Positions 1-6,939 of a DNA stretch of 8,040 nt are shown piece by piece. Each line of letters begins with the position of its first letter. Positions within the stretch are counted from its first letter, which is position 1. This DNA is from Actinomycetes bacterium (lineage in GTDB: Bacteria > Actinomycetota > Actinomycetes > Actinomycetales > Microbacteriaceae). A model generated the notes under the pieces. It did not search any database. It was given only the letters and a program-made list of their open reading frames with translations, and was not told the DNA's origin. The DNA is taken from positions 1 to 8,040 of the forward strand of contig JAEWJG010000413.1 in NCBI GenBank assembly GCA_023386675.1, written 5' to 3'. The position numbers and the translations under genes were made by a program.

Positions 1-791
1 GCGCTGGACAGGCCGAACGACCGAGCGATGGCGACCCCGGCGAGTGGGCGCCAGAACAGTTGCGACTCCTCTGCTTGCGCGGGCGAGCAGAGAAGAAGGT
101 CGCCCGCCAGCACATCGGCGATGGCGACCGGCAGCGATTGCGCCGGCGCCAGCTGACCCGGGGTGATGCCGACGGACTCGGCGTGCGCCACGAGCGGGTC
201 CCGGATCTGCGGAACCTCGTCTTCAGGAAGCACGAGCAATCGTCGTCTCCGCGCGGCGTCGGACCGTCTCGGACGCAGACCGCTCACGAAGAATGGTGCC
301 GGTTCGGCCCGAGCACTCGCTACTCCGAGCGGCACCCACCAACTCGCAATCTCGGGATCGACCGGGATGACGGCCGCCTGCACCGCACCTGCCGCGCGCA
401 AGTCCAGCCGGCGTCCCGGTGGCGCGGTGACGGTGTCGGCCTCAACGCCGACCCCGCGGCATGCAGCGAGGAAAGCCGCAAGACGGCGCGGTGAAGGATC
501 CTCCGGGAGAGCGAATCGCATCACGGCCGACCGCGTGAGTCGCGCCTGAACCTCCAAATCATCCGACGCGGCGAGGAGGTTGCGCGCAGGTGCGAGCAGT
601 CCGGCTCCGAACGCTGTCAATCGAGGGTGGCGGGTGGAGCGGTCGAACAGCGCCCCTCCGACGTGTGCCTCCAGAGCGGCGATGCGCCGGCTCGCCACAG
701 ATTGCTGCATGCCGACCGCGGCCGCACCGATGGTGAAACTTCCCCGATCGCTCACGCTGACGAAGGCCCGACATGCGGCGATCACATCCAT
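1..791 (-). CDS. LysR-type transcriptional regulator, divergent to beta-lactamase (C-terminus cut by window edge)
   Basis: An open frame runs from an ATG at 791 leftwards without a stop to the window edge, giving 263 residues; LysR proteins are usually about 290-310 aa, so only the last few dozen are missing. Residues 1-60 are a typical LysR winged helix-turn-helix: the start MDVIAACRAFVSVSDRGSFT, then a recognition-helix region around 22-42 with QQSVASRRIAALE, then ALFDRSTRHPRLTAFG at 47-62. The remainder fits the periplasmic-binding-protein-like effector domain, but I recognise no ligand signature. An in-frame stop at 837-839 limits extension, and no other ATG or GTG lies between it and 791. 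There is no clear Shine-Dalgarno, so a leaderless mRNA is possible. It is transcribed divergently from the class A beta-lactamase, the layout known for AmpR/ampC and for the Streptomyces cacaoi BlaA regulator, so control of that gene is the likely role (inference). Codons such as AGA, CAA, TTG and GGA are more frequent than in the mtr genes. Confidence 0.88.
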   Translation of the reverse strand, partial: MDVIAACRAFVSVSDRGSFTIGAAAVGMQQSVASRRIAALEAHVGGALFDRSTRHPRLTAFGAGLLAPARNLLAASDDLEVQARLTRSAVMRFALPEDPSPRRLAAFLAACRGVGVEADTVTAPPGRRLDLRAAGAVQAAVIPVDPEIASWWVPLGVASARAEPAPFFVSGLRPRRSDAARRRRLLVLPEDEVPQIRDPLVAHAESVGITPGQLAPAQSLPVAIADVLAGDLLLCSPAQAEESQLFWRPLAGVAIARSFGLSS

Positions 792-823
792 GACGTCGGA
801 TACTAGGCAGCGTGCCCTGAGAC

Positions 824-838
824 GACCTGAAAGAGGTC
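824..838. promoter_or_regulatory. Inverted repeat, candidate LysR-type operator
   Basis: GACCT-gaaag-AGGTC is a perfect dyad with 5-bp arms and a 5-bp centre, 33 bp upstream of the lysR start and 105 bp upstream of the beta-lactamase start. LysR regulators usually bind 15-bp dyads of the T-N11-A type between divergent genes. The size and place fit, but the exact T-N11-A pattern does not, so binding is an inference. A second smaller dyad with the same half-site core (GGTC-g-GACC) lies at 913-921, closer to the beta-lactamase start. Confidence 0.35.
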
Positions 839-929
839 AGCGGCCGTCATCCGCTTTCGTCATGAGTCCTCACCGAATCGTCTTCGCCGTGCGCAGTCCT
901 GACTGGTTGTCTGGTCGGACCGCACCACG

Positions 930-935
930 AAAGGA
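930..935 (+). promoter_or_regulatory. Shine-Dalgarno that selects the TTG start of the beta-lactamase
   Basis: AAAGGA sits 8 nt before the TTG at 944, good spacing for initiation. It supports the rare TTG start, because the resulting N-terminus is a well-formed lipoprotein signal peptide and no in-frame ATG lies nearby upstream. Confidence 0.6.
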
Positions 936-943
936 CCTCGATC

Positions 944-1867
944 TTGACTCTTCACCGGCTGCGCGGCATCGCTGCGCTAGGCATTGTCGCCGTCACTCTG
1001 CTGACGGGCTGCTCTCCGCAAGATGCCGGCCCCGATAGACCATCGCCGTCCGCGATAGCGGGTGCGCAGGACGCCGCGCGCTCCGAGGCAGCGCAGCGGA
1101 CTCTGGGCGACCTGGAGAAGAAGTACGACGCGACTCTCGGCGTCTATGCCCTGGACACGAAGTCGGGTCGCGAGATCGCCTACCACCAGGACGAGCGTTT
1201 CGCTTACGCGTCGACGTCCAAAGCGCTGCTCGCCGGAGCGATTCTCGCCCAGGCGACCGACGCCGAGCTGGATGCCACAGTCTCCTATTCTTCCGAGGAC
1301 CTCGTGAGCTACTCCCCCGTGCTGGAGGCGCACGTGAGCGACGGGCTCCCTCTTCGCGAGGTGGTCGCCGCCGCGGTCCGCAAGAGCGACAACACCGCGG
1401 CGAACCTGCTCTTCCGCGAACTCGGTGGGGCATCGGCATTCGAGGAGCGACTCCGCGCCCTCGGCGACGACACGACCGACGTCGCGCGGACCGAACCCGC
1501 TCTCAACGAGGCGGTTCCCGGAGACATCCGCGACACCAGCACGCCACGCGCACTAGCGCATGCGCTTCGGTCCTACACGCTGGGCAACGCGCTCTCCCCC
1601 GAGAGGCGGACGCTTCTGATCGACGATATGACGGGCAACGCAACCGGCGACCCTCTGATCCGCGCGGGCGTTCCCGCCGAGTGGACCGTCGCCGACAAGT
1701 CCGGAGCCGCTGCTTACGGGACGCGAAACGACATCGCCATCGTACAGATCCCGACGAGGGATCCCATCGTGATGGTCATCATGTCGCGCAGAAGCGAACC
1801 GGACGCCGCCTACGACAATTCTCTCGTCGCCGACGCCGCACGAGCACTCGCAGCAGCCTTCGCCTGA
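944..1867 (+). CDS. bla: Class A serine beta-lactamase, lipoprotein
   Basis: 307 aa, starting at TTG 944. Class A enzymes hydrolyse the beta-lactam ring of penicillins and related drugs through an acyl-serine intermediate. All diagnostic motifs are visible: S90-T-S-K93 (nucleophile and general base, the SxxK motif), S148-D-N150 (SDN loop), E184-P-A-L-N188 (the omega-loop ExxLN carrying the deacylating glutamate) and K252-S-G254 (KSG, as in TEM-type enzymes). Spacing between motifs is normal for an active class A enzyme. The N-terminus has basic residues, a hydrophobic stretch and a lipobox ending L-T-G-C23, so the mature protein should be lipid-anchored on the outer face of the membrane, as is common in Gram-positive bacteria. 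A Ser/Pro/Ala-rich linker follows. The divergent LysR-type gene is the probable regulator. It converges on hpf with a hairpin between. The substrate spectrum and subfamily cannot be judged by eye. Confidence 0.95.
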   Translation: MTLHRLRGIAALGIVAVTLLTGCSPQDAGPDRPSPSAIAGAQDAARSEAAQRTLGDLEKKYDATLGVYALDTKSGREIAYHQDERFAYASTSKALLAGAILAQATDAELDATVSYSSEDLVSYSPVLEAHVSDGLPLREVVAAAVRKSDNTAANLLFRELGGASAFEERLRALGDDTTDVARTEPALNEAVPGDIRDTSTPRALAHALRSYTLGNALSPERRTLLIDDMTGNATGDPLIRAGVPAEWTVADKSGAAAYGTRNDIAIVQIPTRDPIVMVIMSRRSEPDAAYDNSLVADAARALAAAFA

Positions 1868-1877
1868 CGCCATAGGC

Positions 1878-1914
1878 GCCGATGGCGACCGCCGCCCGGG
1901 CGGCCGCCATCGGC
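1878..1914. terminator. Strong hairpin between convergent bla and hpf, probable bidirectional terminator
   Basis: A 10-bp perfect stem (GCCGATGGCG at 1878-1887 with CGCCATCGGC at 1905-1914) continues, after one A/C mismatch, with five more G/C pairs around a 5-nt loop. It starts 10 nt after the bla stop codon and ends 40 nt beyond the hpf stop. There is no U-tract on either side, which is common for terminators in high-GC actinobacteria, so termination is inferred from position and stability. Confidence 0.65.
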
Positions 1915-1954
1915 ACTCGATCGGCGCTGCGGCTTCGAGCGGAGCGCTACCCGG

Positions 1955-2656
1955 TCAGCCGAGCTTGCGCGCCGCGGTGGCGACCTCCTGCAGTTCGTCG
2001 GCCTCCTCGTCGAGCGCGATCACGCCGTAGTCCCACCCCTTGCGGCGGTAGACGACGCTCGGACGCTGGGTCTCCTGGTCGACGAACAGGTAGAAGTCGT
2101 GACCGACGAGCTCCATGTAGTAGAGCGCGTCGTCGACGGTCATGGGAACGGACGCGAAGACCTTCTTGCGGATGACGACGGGGCAGTACTCCTCCTCCGC
2201 CTCCGCGGTCTCCGTCACCTCATCGGATGCGGCCGGTGCTGCGCCGGTGCGGACCTGGTCGAGCACGGCGACCGGAGCCGCCGCCAGCCCGACCGCGCTG
2301 AAGCCGTCGGTGCTGGCCTCGCGCAGCGAGGTCGGCCGGTGCTGACCGCGGTGGACCTTGCGGCGATCCTTCGCGCGGCGCACCCTCTCCAGGAGCTTGC
2401 CGAGCGCGATGTCGAAGGCCGCGTATTTGTCCTGACCCGTCGCCTCGGATCTCACCACCGCCCTGGGGCCGACGAGAGTGAGCTCGACGCGGTCGTCGCC
2501 GTTCGGATTGCCCAGCTTCTCGTTGTGGCGACTCACTTTGATCTCGAACGAGATGGCTCGTTCGGCCAGGTGCGCGACCTTGTCCGATTTCTCGGTGGCG
2601 TACTCCCGGAAACGATCAGTGATGCCCAGGTTGCGTCCGATGATGTTGATGTCCAT
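1955..2656 (-). CDS. hpf: Ribosome hibernation promoting factor, long form (HPF/RaiA family)
   Basis: 233 aa. The N-terminal S30AE domain (about 1-100, beginning MDINIIGRNLGITDRFREYA, with the basic segment RVRRAKDRRKVHR at 91-103) binds the 30S decoding region and blocks tRNA and mRNA. A low-complexity Ala/Glu linker (about 104-157) joins it to the C-terminal dimerisation domain (about 158-214, with PVVIRKKVF, MTVDDALYYMELVGHDFYLF and VVYRRKGWDYGVI). In the family this domain links two 70S ribosomes into 100S dimers, so this is the long single-protein form rather than the short enteric HPF. The ATG at 2656 has GGGAGG 5 nt upstream. The start lies inside the extended comF reading frame. A candidate promoter lies about 70-100 nt upstream. 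Expression in stationary phase or stress would be typical but is not shown by the sequence. Confidence 0.95.
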   Translation of the reverse strand: MDINIIGRNLGITDRFREYATEKSDKVAHLAERAISFEIKVSRHNEKLGNPNGDDRVELTLVGPRAVVRSEATGQDKYAAFDIALGKLLERVRRAKDRRKVHRGQHRPTSLREASTDGFSAVGLAAAPVAVLDQVRTGAAPAASDEVTETAEAEEEYCPVVIRKKVFASVPMTVDDALYYMELVGHDFYLFVDQETQRPSVVYRRKGWDYGVIALDEEADELQEVATAARKLG

Positions 2657-3479
2657 GGAGACCTCCCTGATCCGGCGTGATGTCCGCCCGGTTCACGAAG
2701 GGCGGATCGCTCGCACCTTTTCGACTACCGTAGTGCGCCGCGTCCCGATGCGAAACCGTAGAACGTGACGCATTTCCGGTGCGTCCGCTGGGCGCGCGCT
2801 GAGCATGTCCGGCACCACGGAGCGGCGTCCGCGCGATCGCGGCAGCGCCGGTCACGTGTCCTCCCGCTGCACGGATGGCACGCGCCGCCTCGGCGATGGT
2901 CGCACCGGAGGTCAAGATGTCGTCGACGATCAGGCAGTCCCGTCCCGCCAGCCGAGGAGACGCACGCATGCTTCCCGCCCGGTTGCCCGAGCGGTCCGCC
3001 GCGGACAGCCCGGCCTGGTCGGCCGTCTGCCGCGACAGCCGCAGTGCCTGCCACAGCGGCGGCACCAGGATGTGCGCCCGCGCCAGCACCGAGCGGGTCG
3101 GATGGTAGCCCCGGCGGCGGCGCGCCGCCCGGGTGGACGGGATCAGCACCGGTAGCAGCGCGGGCCCGCCACCGACCCGGCCGGACCGCCGCTGCGCCTC
3201 GGCGATCGCCTCCCGGAGAGCGCGGGCGAGCGCCCGCGCCAGATCGACCCGGCCGCCGTCTTTGTAAGCGAGGAGGACGCGCCGGGCGACGCCGTCGTAT
3301 GGGAGAGCCGACCAGACCGGGAGGTCACCGATCGTGTCGACCCGGACCTCGGGCCGAAGAGCGGAGCCGCACTGATTGCACAGCGCGCGATCGGGCGCGC
3401 CGCAGCCGGCGCAGCGCACGGGCAGCAGGATCGCCGCCGCGTCGAGGAGGGATTCGCGGACCAGGGTGTGAGTTGTCAT
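2616..3479 (-). CDS. comF: ComF-family amidophosphoribosyltransferase-like protein
   Basis: 287 aa from ATG 3479, with GAGG 8 nt upstream. The order is typical of ComF proteins: an N-terminal zinc-binding element (C23-AG-C26 and C34-NQ-C37), a YKDGGR motif near 72-77, RRRGYHPT near 121-128, and a type I phosphoribosyltransferase PRPP loop, VDDILTSGAT at 185-194. ComF proteins are linked to DNA uptake in naturally competent bacteria, but most carriers, including actinobacteria, have no shown competence, so the role here is open. The catalytic domain appears to end near residue 218 (AIARTP). A further roughly 69 residues of Ser/Gly/Arg-rich, weakly codon-biased sequence run on to a stop at 2616, overlapping hpf by 41 nt. 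That tail may be a natural extension, or the true stop may have been lost or shifted. The gene follows lpqB after an 86-nt gap, on the same strand. Confidence 0.85.
   Translation of the reverse strand: MTTHTLVRESLLDAAAILLPVRCAGCGAPDRALCNQCGSALRPEVRVDTIGDLPVWSALPYDGVARRVLLAYKDGGRVDLARALARALREAIAEAQRRSGRVGGGPALLPVLIPSTRAARRRRGYHPTRSVLARAHILVPPLWQALRLSRQTADQAGLSAADRSGNRAGSMRASPRLAGRDCLIVDDILTSGATIAEAARAIRAAGGHVTGAAAIARTPLRGAGHAQRAPSGRTGNASRSTVSHRDAAHYGSRKGASDPPFVNRADITPDQGGLHGHQHHRTQPGHH
2727..2755 (-). promoter_or_regulatory. Candidate promoter for hpf inside the comF tail
   Basis: On the minus strand TTTCGC (2750-2755) and TACGGT (2727-2732) are separated by 17 nt, matching the spacing and the TAnnnT -10 pattern of the housekeeping sigma factor. 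The -35 is weak. The -10 lies within a short perfect palindrome, ACTAC-c-GTAGT (2724-2734). It would give hpf a 5' leader of roughly 65 nt. A GGAA...GTT pattern nearby also vaguely recalls stress sigma-factor sites, but its spacing is short. Confidence 0.35.
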
Positions 3480-3565
3480 GCATCGAGCCTCGCGGTCGGC
3501 GCACGCCCGCAGCGCGGATCGACGGAATCGGTGGAGAACCCGCCGAGGACGCTTGCTGTGGAGAA

Positions 3566-5272
3566 CTAGGGCTGACCCTGCTGCACCGCCACCGCGCCGA
3601 CCTTGTCGAGCTGCGGCTGCCACCCCGTGCCGGTCGGCGCGAGCAGCGTCCCGTCCGCGCTGAGGACCACGTAGGGCGCGAGCCCCGCCGCCCCGACGAT
3701 CGTCCGGCCGCCGGTCGGCCCGGACGTCGACGTCTGCGAGCCGCCGACGGTCTGCTGGGCGATGCCGGTCGCCTCCCCGCTCGTCGTGCTGAGCACCGCG
3801 ATGGTGAGATCGCTCGTCCACGCCGCAGACCGGGCGCCGGACGACGGCACGGCGATCTCGACGGGCTCGGTGAGCCCGTTCGGCGCGCCGTTGGCGGCAC
3901 GGACGATGCCGGAGGCCATGAGCGCGTAGCCTCCCGTGGTCCGCAGCAGCGCGGCGAGCCGGGTGCCGTCGCGGGACACCGCCAGCGAGAGGATCCCCGT
4001 CGCATCCGGCCAGTTCGCGACCAGTTCGTGCGCGTCCCCTCCGTTCGCACCGGCCACCTGGACGGCGCCGGGCGAGCCTCCGGGAACGGACCAGACCCAG
4101 CCCTCCGGGTCCAGGGACGGTCCGATCAGCCCGGGGCGCGCATCCACGCGGACCGGGTCGCCGTTCTTCCGCACCGAGTAGACACCCGCCTGCGAGAGCA
4201 CCGCGGCCTGGTCGCGCGAGGCGTTCAGGGTGATGGCCGTCGGCCGCAGCGCGGCCACCTTGTCGCTCAGGCCGCTCAGCCCGGTCACCGTGTCGCCGTT
4301 CACCGGCCCGAACGCGTCGCCCCGGTAGACGAAGGCGCGCGAGTCCACCGCGGGGTTCCGGATGGGCGCTGCGTCCGCGCTCAGCGACGGCACCTGCTGC
4401 ACGTTGCCCTCGATCGACAGCTGCACGCTCTGCGCGAGGCTGCCGAGCGACTGCTCCAGCTGATACTGCATCCGCTGCAGCTGGGCAGGGTCCGCCTGAC
4501 CGGCCTCCGAGCTGAGGTCGACGTGCGCGACCCCGCCGTCCGTCGTGACCGACGGCACGGCGAGCTGCGTCCCCTTGGGGAACGAGGTCGTGACCGCACC
4601 GTTCAGCCACGGCGCCGGTCCGGCCAGCACCGAGCTGGCGACCCGGGTGGCCGCCGACGCCACACGCGCAGGGAACCAGCGCGCATCCGGCACCAGGTAG
4701 GTGTTGCCGGGACTGTAGAAGTAGAGGTTCTGCTGCGCGTACACCGCCCGGAAGGTCGGGTCGTCGATCACGACGCCGTTCGGGGCGACGGAGATGCGCC
4801 ACTCCCCGTTCTCCTTCACCAGCTGGTAGTTCAGCCCCACCGGAGCGGTGCTGGCCACGGGATGGTACGAGCCGACGCTGTCGACGTTGGCGACCGGGGT
4901 CACGTCGACGCGCCACAGCGTCCCCTGGTCGTCGTAGGTACGGTTGCGGCCGTCGTCGACGGTCACCGACTCGTCGGGGTTCCAATTCGCGGCCATCGCC
5001 GTGGTGAGGTACTCCCGGGCGATCTTGAAGTTGTTCTTCGGGCTGGAAGCCGCGTCGATGAAGCCCTGCACGATGCGCTGCTGGGAGGCGCCCTTCTCGG
5101 GCGGCGACGGGTTGAAGTCCAGGTCGAGCGGGTCGTTGACCTGCGCGACCGGAGCGCCCTGCCGCACCGGCCCGGAGTCGGGGATGCTCGCGCACGCGGC
5201 GAGCGCGAGCAGCGTCATCGCGACGACGACGGCGAGCGCGGCGCGGACGCCGTGGGAGCGGCGACGGATCAT
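3566..5272 (-). CDS. lpqB: LpqB, lipoprotein partner of the MtrAB two-component system
   Basis: 568 aa. The signal peptide (MIRRRSHGVR, then a hydrophobic stretch at 11-24) ends in the lipobox L24-A-A-C27, so the mature protein is lipid-anchored outside the membrane. Residues of about 45-165 form the LpqB N-terminal region (DLDFNPSPPEKGASQQRIVQ, then KENGEWRI). About 190-295 fits a GerMN domain, including WLNGAVTTSFPKGTQL. The C-terminal part (about 305-560) is rich in short beta-strand/turn repeats and matches the LpqB beta-propeller. In Mycobacterium, LpqB contacts the extracellular part of MtrB and tunes MtrA phosphorylation. The ATG overlaps the mtrB stop as ATGA, so the genes are translationally coupled, the standard arrangement for this family. 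No key part looks missing. Next to it lies comF, 86 nt downstream. Confidence 0.95.
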   Translation of the reverse strand: MIRRRSHGVRAALAVVVAMTLLALAACASIPDSGPVRQGAPVAQVNDPLDLDFNPSPPEKGASQQRIVQGFIDAASSPKNNFKIAREYLTTAMAANWNPDESVTVDDGRNRTYDDQGTLWRVDVTPVANVDSVGSYHPVASTAPVGLNYQLVKENGEWRISVAPNGVVIDDPTFRAVYAQQNLYFYSPGNTYLVPDARWFPARVASAATRVASSVLAGPAPWLNGAVTTSFPKGTQLAVPSVTTDGGVAHVDLSSEAGQADPAQLQRMQYQLEQSLGSLAQSVQLSIEGNVQQVPSLSADAAPIRNPAVDSRAFVYRGDAFGPVNGDTVTGLSGLSDKVAALRPTAITLNASRDQAAVLSQAGVYSVRKNGDPVRVDARPGLIGPSLDPEGWVWSVPGGSPGAVQVAGANGGDAHELVANWPDATGILSLAVSRDGTRLAALLRTTGGYALMASGIVRAANGAPNGLTEPVEIAVPSSGARSAAWTSDLTIAVLSTTSGEATGIAQQTVGGSQTSTSGPTGGRTIVGAAGLAPYVVLSADGTLLAPTGTGWQPQLDKVGAVAVQQGQP

Positions 5273-6924
5273 GCGCGGGCCTCGCTTCCTGTGCCGACCG
5301 GTCCGGGGAGCGCATCGGGAGCGGATCCGGCGGGCGGTGCCGTGCCGGCGTCCACCGGAGGAAGCGGCAACGGCGACCCGGTGATCTCCCGGCCGGTCAC
5401 CCGCGGCAGCGTCAGCCGGAAGCACGAGCCGGCGCCTGGCTCGGACCACACCTGAAGCCACCCCGCGTGGAGGGTGGCATCCTCGAGCGAGATGGCGAGG
5501 CCGAGTCCGGTGCCGCCCAGCGTGCGCTTGCGCGACGGGTCGGCACGCCAGAACCGGTCGAAGACGTGCGCCATGTCCTGCGGGCTCATGCCGATGCCGT
5601 AGTCGCGCACGGTCAGAGCGACCGCGCTCTCGTTGCTGTCGACGGTGACGACGACCGGGCGCCCCTCGCCGTGCTCGATCGCGTTGCCGATGAGGTTGCG
5701 GACGACGCGGCGGATGCGGCGCGGGTCCATCGGCACGTCGAAGTACCCGCCCGGGGCGTCGAGGACGAGCTCGGAGCCGTTCTGCTCGGAGAGCGTCCGG
5801 AGCTCGTCCACGCAGTCCTCGGCGAGCCGGACCAGGTTGGTGGGTTCGGCATCCAGGACCACGGAGCCGGCGTCGTAGCGGCTGATCTCCAGGAGGTCGG
5901 AGAGCAGCCGGTCGAAGCGCTCGATCTGGGTGTGCAGCAGCTCCGCGGTGCGCGCGGTCGCGGGCGCGAAGCCCTCGCGCTGGTCGTAGATGACGTCGCC
6001 CGCGAGGCGGATCGTCGTCAGCGGCGTCCGGAGCTCGTGCGACACGTCCGAGACGAAGCGCTGTTGTAGCTGCGAGAGCGTCGCCAGCTGGTTGATCTGG
6101 CTCTGGAGGCTGTCCGCCATCCCGTTGAAGGAGCGGGCGAGCGAGGCGAAGACATCCTCGCCCCTCTCCGGGATGCGCACCGCGAGGTCTCCGGCGGCGA
6201 GCCGCTCGCTGGTGCGCGCGGCGACGCGGATCGGCTCCACGACGAAGCGCACGATCACCCACGTGATGGCGCCGATCAGCAGGACGAGCGCGAGTCCGGC
6301 GAGCAGCAGGGTGTTCTGGACGAAGAGCAGCGTGTTCTCGGAGTCGCGGAGGTTGTATCCGATGTACAGCTCGTACTTGCCGTAGGCGGGCAGGGTCAGC
6401 TGGGAGCCGACGACGATGCCCGGGTCGGTGTCGCCGGCGACGGCCGGCAGCGCGACGGACTGGTAGAACTGCTTGGTGCCGCCGTTCTGCACCTTCTGGC
6501 GCAGATCGGGCGAGATCACCGAGTTCATCGCGGGGCTGCCGCGGTCCGGAGGGGCGAGCACGCCCGTGTCCTGGCCCGGGACGCGGTAGGCCGCGACGAG
6601 GCGGCTGGACGTGGACGCCTGCACGCTCTGCAGCACCGTGTTGAGCAGGTTCTTGCCCGCATCCCCGGTCGAGACGTCGGAGGCGTTCAGCGTGGACTGC
6701 GCCGTCGTCGTCGCTCGACTGGAGTCGCGGAGCGCCTGGTCGAGCCGCGACTGGTAGAGGTCGTTGCTGATGCTGAGCGCCATGTAGACACCGGTGATGA
6801 GGATGGCGACACCGGTCAGCAGAAGGGTGATGGCCACCGTCCGCAGCTGCAGCGAACTGCGCCACAGGCGCGCCAGACGGGACGGCGCCTGCCGCCACAT
6901 CTCCCGCGTCGGCCACCAGCGCAT
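5269..6924 (-). CDS. mtrB: MtrB, membrane sensor histidine kinase
   Basis: 551 aa. The architecture is a complete sensor kinase: first membrane segment at about 29-51, an extracellular domain of roughly 150 residues, second membrane segment at about 205-228, HAMP linker at about 229-281, dimerisation/phosphoacceptor helix with VSDVSHELRTPLT (phosphorylated His296), then the ATP-binding domain with the N box NLIGNAIEHG (410-419), G1 DYGIGM (441-446), DRFWRAD (456-462) and G2 GGTGLGLAIS (470-479). The last 40 residues form a Pro/Gly/Ala-rich, probably disordered tail. MtrB phosphorylates MtrA; in actinobacteria the pair governs cell-wall hydrolases, division and osmotic response. The start at 6924 has GGAGG 5 nt upstream, in the 15-nt gap after mtrA. 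The C-terminus overlaps the lpqB start by 4 nt. Confidence 0.97.
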   Translation of the reverse strand: MRWWPTREMWRQAPSRLARLWRSSLQLRTVAITLLLTGVAILITGVYMALSISNDLYQSRLDQALRDSSRATTTAQSTLNASDVSTGDAGKNLLNTVLQSVQASTSSRLVAAYRVPGQDTGVLAPPDRGSPAMNSVISPDLRQKVQNGGTKQFYQSVALPAVAGDTDPGIVVGSQLTLPAYGKYELYIGYNLRDSENTLLFVQNTLLLAGLALVLLIGAITWVIVRFVVEPIRVAARTSERLAAGDLAVRIPERGEDVFASLARSFNGMADSLQSQINQLATLSQLQQRFVSDVSHELRTPLTTIRLAGDVIYDQREGFAPATARTAELLHTQIERFDRLLSDLLEISRYDAGSVVLDAEPTNLVRLAEDCVDELRTLSEQNGSELVLDAPGGYFDVPMDPRRIRRVVRNLIGNAIEHGEGRPVVVTVDSNESAVALTVRDYGIGMSPQDMAHVFDRFWRADPSRKRTLGGTGLGLAISLEDATLHAGWLQVWSEPGAGSCFRLTLPRVTGREITGSPLPLPPVDAGTAPPAGSAPDALPGPVGTGSEARA

Positions 6925-6939
6925 CCCGGCCTCCGACCG

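Larger units (their letters stand above)
792..943. promoter_or_regulatory. Divergent lysR / beta-lactamase control region
   Basis: This 152-bp gap separates two divergent starts and should hold both promoters. On the minus strand TAGTAT (801-806) resembles a -10 hexamer and would place the transcript start at or very near the lysR ATG. I cannot assign a convincing promoter for the beta-lactamase. A perfect dyad lies at 824-838 and a shorter one at 913-921, both built from GGTC/GACC, and are reported separately. No gene fits in this stretch. Confidence 0.5.

Noticed and set aside
559..774. A 71-residue minus-strand frame starting MSGLRQRER
   Set aside because: It is out of frame within the LysR gene; the real frame gives a clear LysR helix-turn-helix.
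60..1038. Plus-strand frames of 128-152 residues across the left part
   Set aside because: They are antisense to the LysR gene, Arg-rich, and have no domains or ribosome sites of note.
2765..5455. An 896-residue plus-strand open frame
   Set aside because: It lies antisense to comF, lpqB and part of mtrB, has no recognisable domain and an Arg/Pro/Gly-rich composition typical of shadow frames.
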